Assembly: GCA_016522385.1 (NCBI GenBank) | Contig: JAEKFU010000390.1 | Location: 1-7,579, forward strand | DNA: 7,579 bases | Reading direction: 5' to 3' | Source: Pseudomonadota bacterium | GTDB lineage: Bacteria; Pseudomonadota; Alphaproteobacteria; Rhizobiales; Aestuariivirgaceae | Part shown: positions 5,850 to 7,579 of the stretch, piece after piece | Layout of the letters: each line of letters starts with the position of its first letter | Position numbering within the stretch: position 1 is the stretch's first letter | Program-made: the position numbers and the translations under genes | The notes under the pieces: model-generated | The model's input: the letters and a program-made list of their open reading frames with translations, nothing else | Told to the model about the DNA's origin: nothing | Databases searched by the model: none

Positions 5850-6227
5850 TTAGGCTGGACTGACACCCAGGAACCTCAGGGCCACTGCCGTTGCCAACAA
5901 TACCATGGCGATAATCGCCGATTGTTGCGCGAACCACAGATAAGCTTCACGCAGTGCAGCGCTGATGACCCGCTGGGCAATCCGTGCCGGCGGCCTCTTG
6001 TCCTTTGCCAGGATCAGCCAAAGCTCGGTACACTTGTATGACCTGCGAGGCGCGCGCCAGGCGCAAAAGACGAGGATGAGAGCCACTCCCAGACACAAAC
6101 TTCCACCGGTCTGTGCAGCCAAGACCGGCGCAAATGCCAATCCGAAGATGACGCAAGAGATACCCAACCCGGCAAACCCGCAGGCCCTGCCGACAGAGAC
6201 ATAAGCGGCATTCTCGATGGCTTCCAT
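5850..6227 (-). CDS. Small three-helix membrane protein, unknown function
   Basis: A 125-residue protein with three hydrophobic segments (about 16-37, 43-57 and 104-121). Between the second and third lies a cytoplasmic-looking basic loop, RAPRRSYKCTELWLILAKDKRPPARIAQRV (58-87), followed by ALREAYLWFAQQ (91-102). The ELWLIL-KD-RPP pattern and the REAYLWFAQQ segment look like a conserved family of hypothetical alphaproteobacterial membrane proteins, but I cannot name it. There is no catalytic motif. The ATG at 6227 has a poor ribosome-binding site, yet the N-terminus MEAIENAAYVSVGRACGFAG reads as a natural family start. It converges on the hydrolase with 8 bp between the stops, so 3' transcript overlap is likely. 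It appears to be a single-gene unit, with 566 bp of apparently non-coding DNA upstream. Confidence 0.72.
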   Translation of the reverse strand: MEAIENAAYVSVGRACGFAGLGISCVIFGLAFAPVLAAQTGGSLCLGVALILVFCAWRAPRRSYKCTELWLILAKDKRPPARIAQRVISAALREAYLWFAQQSAIIAMVLLATAVALRFLGVSPA

Positions 6228-6389
6228 GGCTTACTGTAATAGGGATCTGTGTCATTGTGATGGATAATTTCAGGCTCTGCAAGTTGCACCGTTGAAATGT
6301 AATCCTTCAAGGCATGCAACACCCGTGAAGCGACTGTTTGTACGCAGATGAGCGCATCGGCCAATTCGCAAAATAACCTTGCAGTGCAT

Positions 6390-6401
6390 CAGCAATTGCT
6401 G
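6390..6401. repeat. 12-bp perfect palindrome CAGCAATTGCTG
   Basis: An exact self-complementary 12-mer in the non-coding stretch, 163 bp upstream of the small membrane-protein start. It has the form of a dimeric regulator site, but no second copy is evident and chance is possible. Confidence 0.3.
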
Positions 6402-6572
6402 GGCTATCAACGAGCACCGGGCCTAAAGACGGTACCGGCGCTTGGCGCTGTGCTAAGCCGTAGACGAATTTGGTTGGTTTGAAATTAAACTGCGCACGCA
6501 CCGATTCGCGGGTCAGCAAACATAGCTGCGATTAGGTCGAACCGGGCAGCGCTGTTTTTGTTCTTCGAAAAT

Positions 6573-6584
6573 TTTTGGCCAAAA
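6573..6584. repeat. 12-bp perfect palindrome TTTTGGCCAAAA
   Basis: An exact self-complementary 12-mer in the same non-coding stretch, within a short AT-rich patch. It is not followed by a T-run that would make it a terminator. Its role is unknown and may be nil. Confidence 0.3.
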
Positions 6585-6793
6585 GCGGAGCAGGGTTGCT
6601 TAATCGCCAATGGCGACCTTTGTCACGAGGCTTCAGTTGGGTCGATTACCAGACCACGCTGCTCATCAGCTACCGGATCTACTGATAACTACCAATCCGG
6701 AACCCTCCTCCACTGGTGATCCGCACCATCGGGGCGCACTGCCAACAATAAAACGTAAGATCCCGTACTAAGTCACTCCGTACAGAATTCACT

Positions 6794-7579
6794 CTATTGG
6801 GGGCAGCTTCTACCATAAGAGAGTAATTTCAGATCAACGACAATAAACCGGCCAGCCTCGAAAACAATCGAATTCTTTGGCGGAACGTGGAGGATCATTT
6901 TCGTGCGTTCTGCGCCGGCCAGAATGCTCTCAATACGCTTATTGAACGGTGCAAAGTAACTGGGCGCCTTGTCCTCATTGGTAAAATGTTCGCGATCAAC
7001 GACAACAAAGTCGACTTGCCACTTACACCACAATTTAACCAGCGGCGCGTTGTCGACTGCAAGATAGGCATCGGTGAGGTCGTTCATCCGTGACCGCATG
7101 TTAAGAACGTGGTTCTTGTAGGAAGCGTAGTGCGCCTTGAAGGTGACCAGGAGTGGCTTGCCCGTGAGATACGGAATCAAATCAGTCTGTTCGCCGGCAG
7201 GCCATGCGGCTAGCAAACTATCGTCTGGTAGACCGCTGAGAAAACCCATCAACTGTCTTGACGGCTCATCCAGTTGAAGGCGAAAGCCGTTTCGGCGGGT
7301 ATCAAGACTGTTGAAGCTCACTGTATAGATGGTCATCACGATAACGAAGCAGGCTGGCGGAAACGCCGCATGCAGCTTGATCTTGCCGGACAGCGCAATC
7401 GAACCGCAAACAAACAGAACGGGCAGGATTGTAAAGGTAGGGTACAGCACATACCGATAAGATAGGTGCGGCCTCAGTATGCCGACCGCCACGCAGATAA
7501 CAAGGCTGGGAACTATGAATCCAAGAAAGGCCTTGAGGATCTCCGGGCGCCGGCGCAGGTTAAACAATCCATAGCCGCT
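6794..7579 (-). CDS. C-terminal part of a polytopic membrane protein, possibly GT-C glycosyltransferase-like (partial)
   Basis: The frame is open to the right edge (codons before the TTG at 7567 read S-G-Y-G), so the N-terminal part lies outside the window and no start should be assigned here. The visible 261 residues show three membrane helices (about 15-35, 42-63 and 69-89), with RPHLSYRYVLYPTF (36-49) at the second helix. A soluble, probably periplasmic domain of about 170 residues follows. It contains LSGLPDDSLLAAWPAGEQTDLIPYLTGKPLLV (114-145), an R-x-R-x-x-D-L-x-x-A-Y segment (162-172) and VDFVVVDREHF (189-199). Helices followed by a C-terminal domain with an x-RYxLYP-like loop recall GT-C/PMT-type lipid-linked sugar transferases and related membrane proteins. 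The catalytic N-terminal loop that would prove this is not visible. It ends in TAG with no clear terminator, and the neighbour on the same strand is 566 bp away. The coding call is firm; the function is tentative. Confidence 0.72.
   Translation of the reverse strand, partial: SGYGLFNLRRRPEILKAFLGFIVPSLVICVAVGILRPHLSYRYVLYPTFTILPVLFVCGSIALSGKIKLHAAFPPACFVIVMTIYTVSFNSLDTRRNGFRLQLDEPSRQLMGFLSGLPDDSLLAAWPAGEQTDLIPYLTGKPLLVTFKAHYASYKNHVLNMRSRMNDLTDAYLAVDNAPLVKLWCKWQVDFVVVDREHFTNEDKAPSYFAPFNKRIESILAGAERTKMILHVPPKNSIVFEAGRFIVVDLKLLSYGRSCPQ

Larger units (their letters stand above)
6228..6793. other. 566-bp stretch without a convincing gene
   Basis: Stop codons interrupt all frames. The longest candidate (minus strand, 6519 to 6307, TTG start, 70 codons) lacks a ribosome-binding site and a recognisable domain. 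A minus-strand frame around 6230-6365 reads protein-like residues (VQLAEPEIIHHNDTDPYYSKPW) but then continues into the antisense of the small membrane-protein gene. Two exact 12-bp palindromes occur here (6390-6401 and 6573-6584). The promoter of the 5850-6227 gene and any terminator of the right-edge gene should lie in this stretch. It may contain decayed coding sequence, but I cannot identify an ancestor. Confidence 0.5.

Noticed and set aside
6307..6519. 70-codon minus-strand frame in the gene-free gap
   Set aside because: It starts with TTG, has no ribosome-binding site, no known domain and a cysteine-rich random-looking end. A remnant of a gene cannot be excluded.
6520..6545. GGTTCGAC on the minus strand as a tRNA T-loop
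   Set aside because: The flanking bases do not form a 5-bp T-stem, and no anticodon or acceptor arm is found around it.
6604..6616. TCGCC-AAT-GGCGA hairpin as a terminator of the right-edge gene
   Set aside because: It has a 5-bp stem with a 3-nt loop, no T-run on the relevant strand, and lies about 180 bp past the stop codon.

Overview
The window looks like ordinary chromosomal DNA from an alphaproteobacterium, most likely of the Hyphomicrobiales (rhizobial) type. This rests on GC-rich, codon-biased genes, the SPFH-NfeD pair, a rhizobial-style secreted protein with a PepSY-like tail, and a PldB-like alpha/beta hydrolase. The assignment comes from family resemblance recalled from memory, not from a search. 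I see no tRNA, rRNA, CRISPR array, phage or complete insertion sequence.

Layout. Positions 1-1051 (minus strand) hold two tandem, paralogous METTL27/WBSCR27-like SAM methyltransferases. The downstream copy starts with GTG only 4 nt after its neighbour's stop and runs off the left edge. A 110-bp divergent gap separates them from an AEC-family permease (1162-2100, plus). The permease ends 15 bp from the convergent 3' end of a two-gene minus-strand operon: an SPFH/band-7 membrane protein (2613-3614, QmcA-like) followed by a short NfeD protein (2116-2568). A roughly 350-bp divergent region separates this operon from a plus-strand gene for a secreted, arginine-rich protein with a PepSY-like C-terminus (3966-4724), followed by a serine alpha/beta hydrolase (4861-5841). 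The hydrolase converges, with an 8-bp gap, on a small three-helix membrane protein (5850-6227, minus). Next is a 566-bp stretch (6228-6793) in which I find no convincing gene. At the right edge is the C-terminal part of a polytopic membrane protein (6794-7579, minus), possibly a GT-C-type glycosyltransferase-like protein.

How the genes fit together. The only clear functional unit is the SPFH-NfeD operon, a membrane-microdomain scaffold and its OB-fold partner. Several neighbours act at the envelope (permease, lipase-like hydrolase, secreted basic protein, small membrane protein), but strands and gaps do not show them to be one system. The most unusual items are the tandem methyltransferase pair, the 33-bp (11-residue) repeat in the SPFH coiled coil, and the basic/acidic secreted protein whose start must be moved to a GTG to reveal its signal peptide. 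I found no compelling new multi-gene system.
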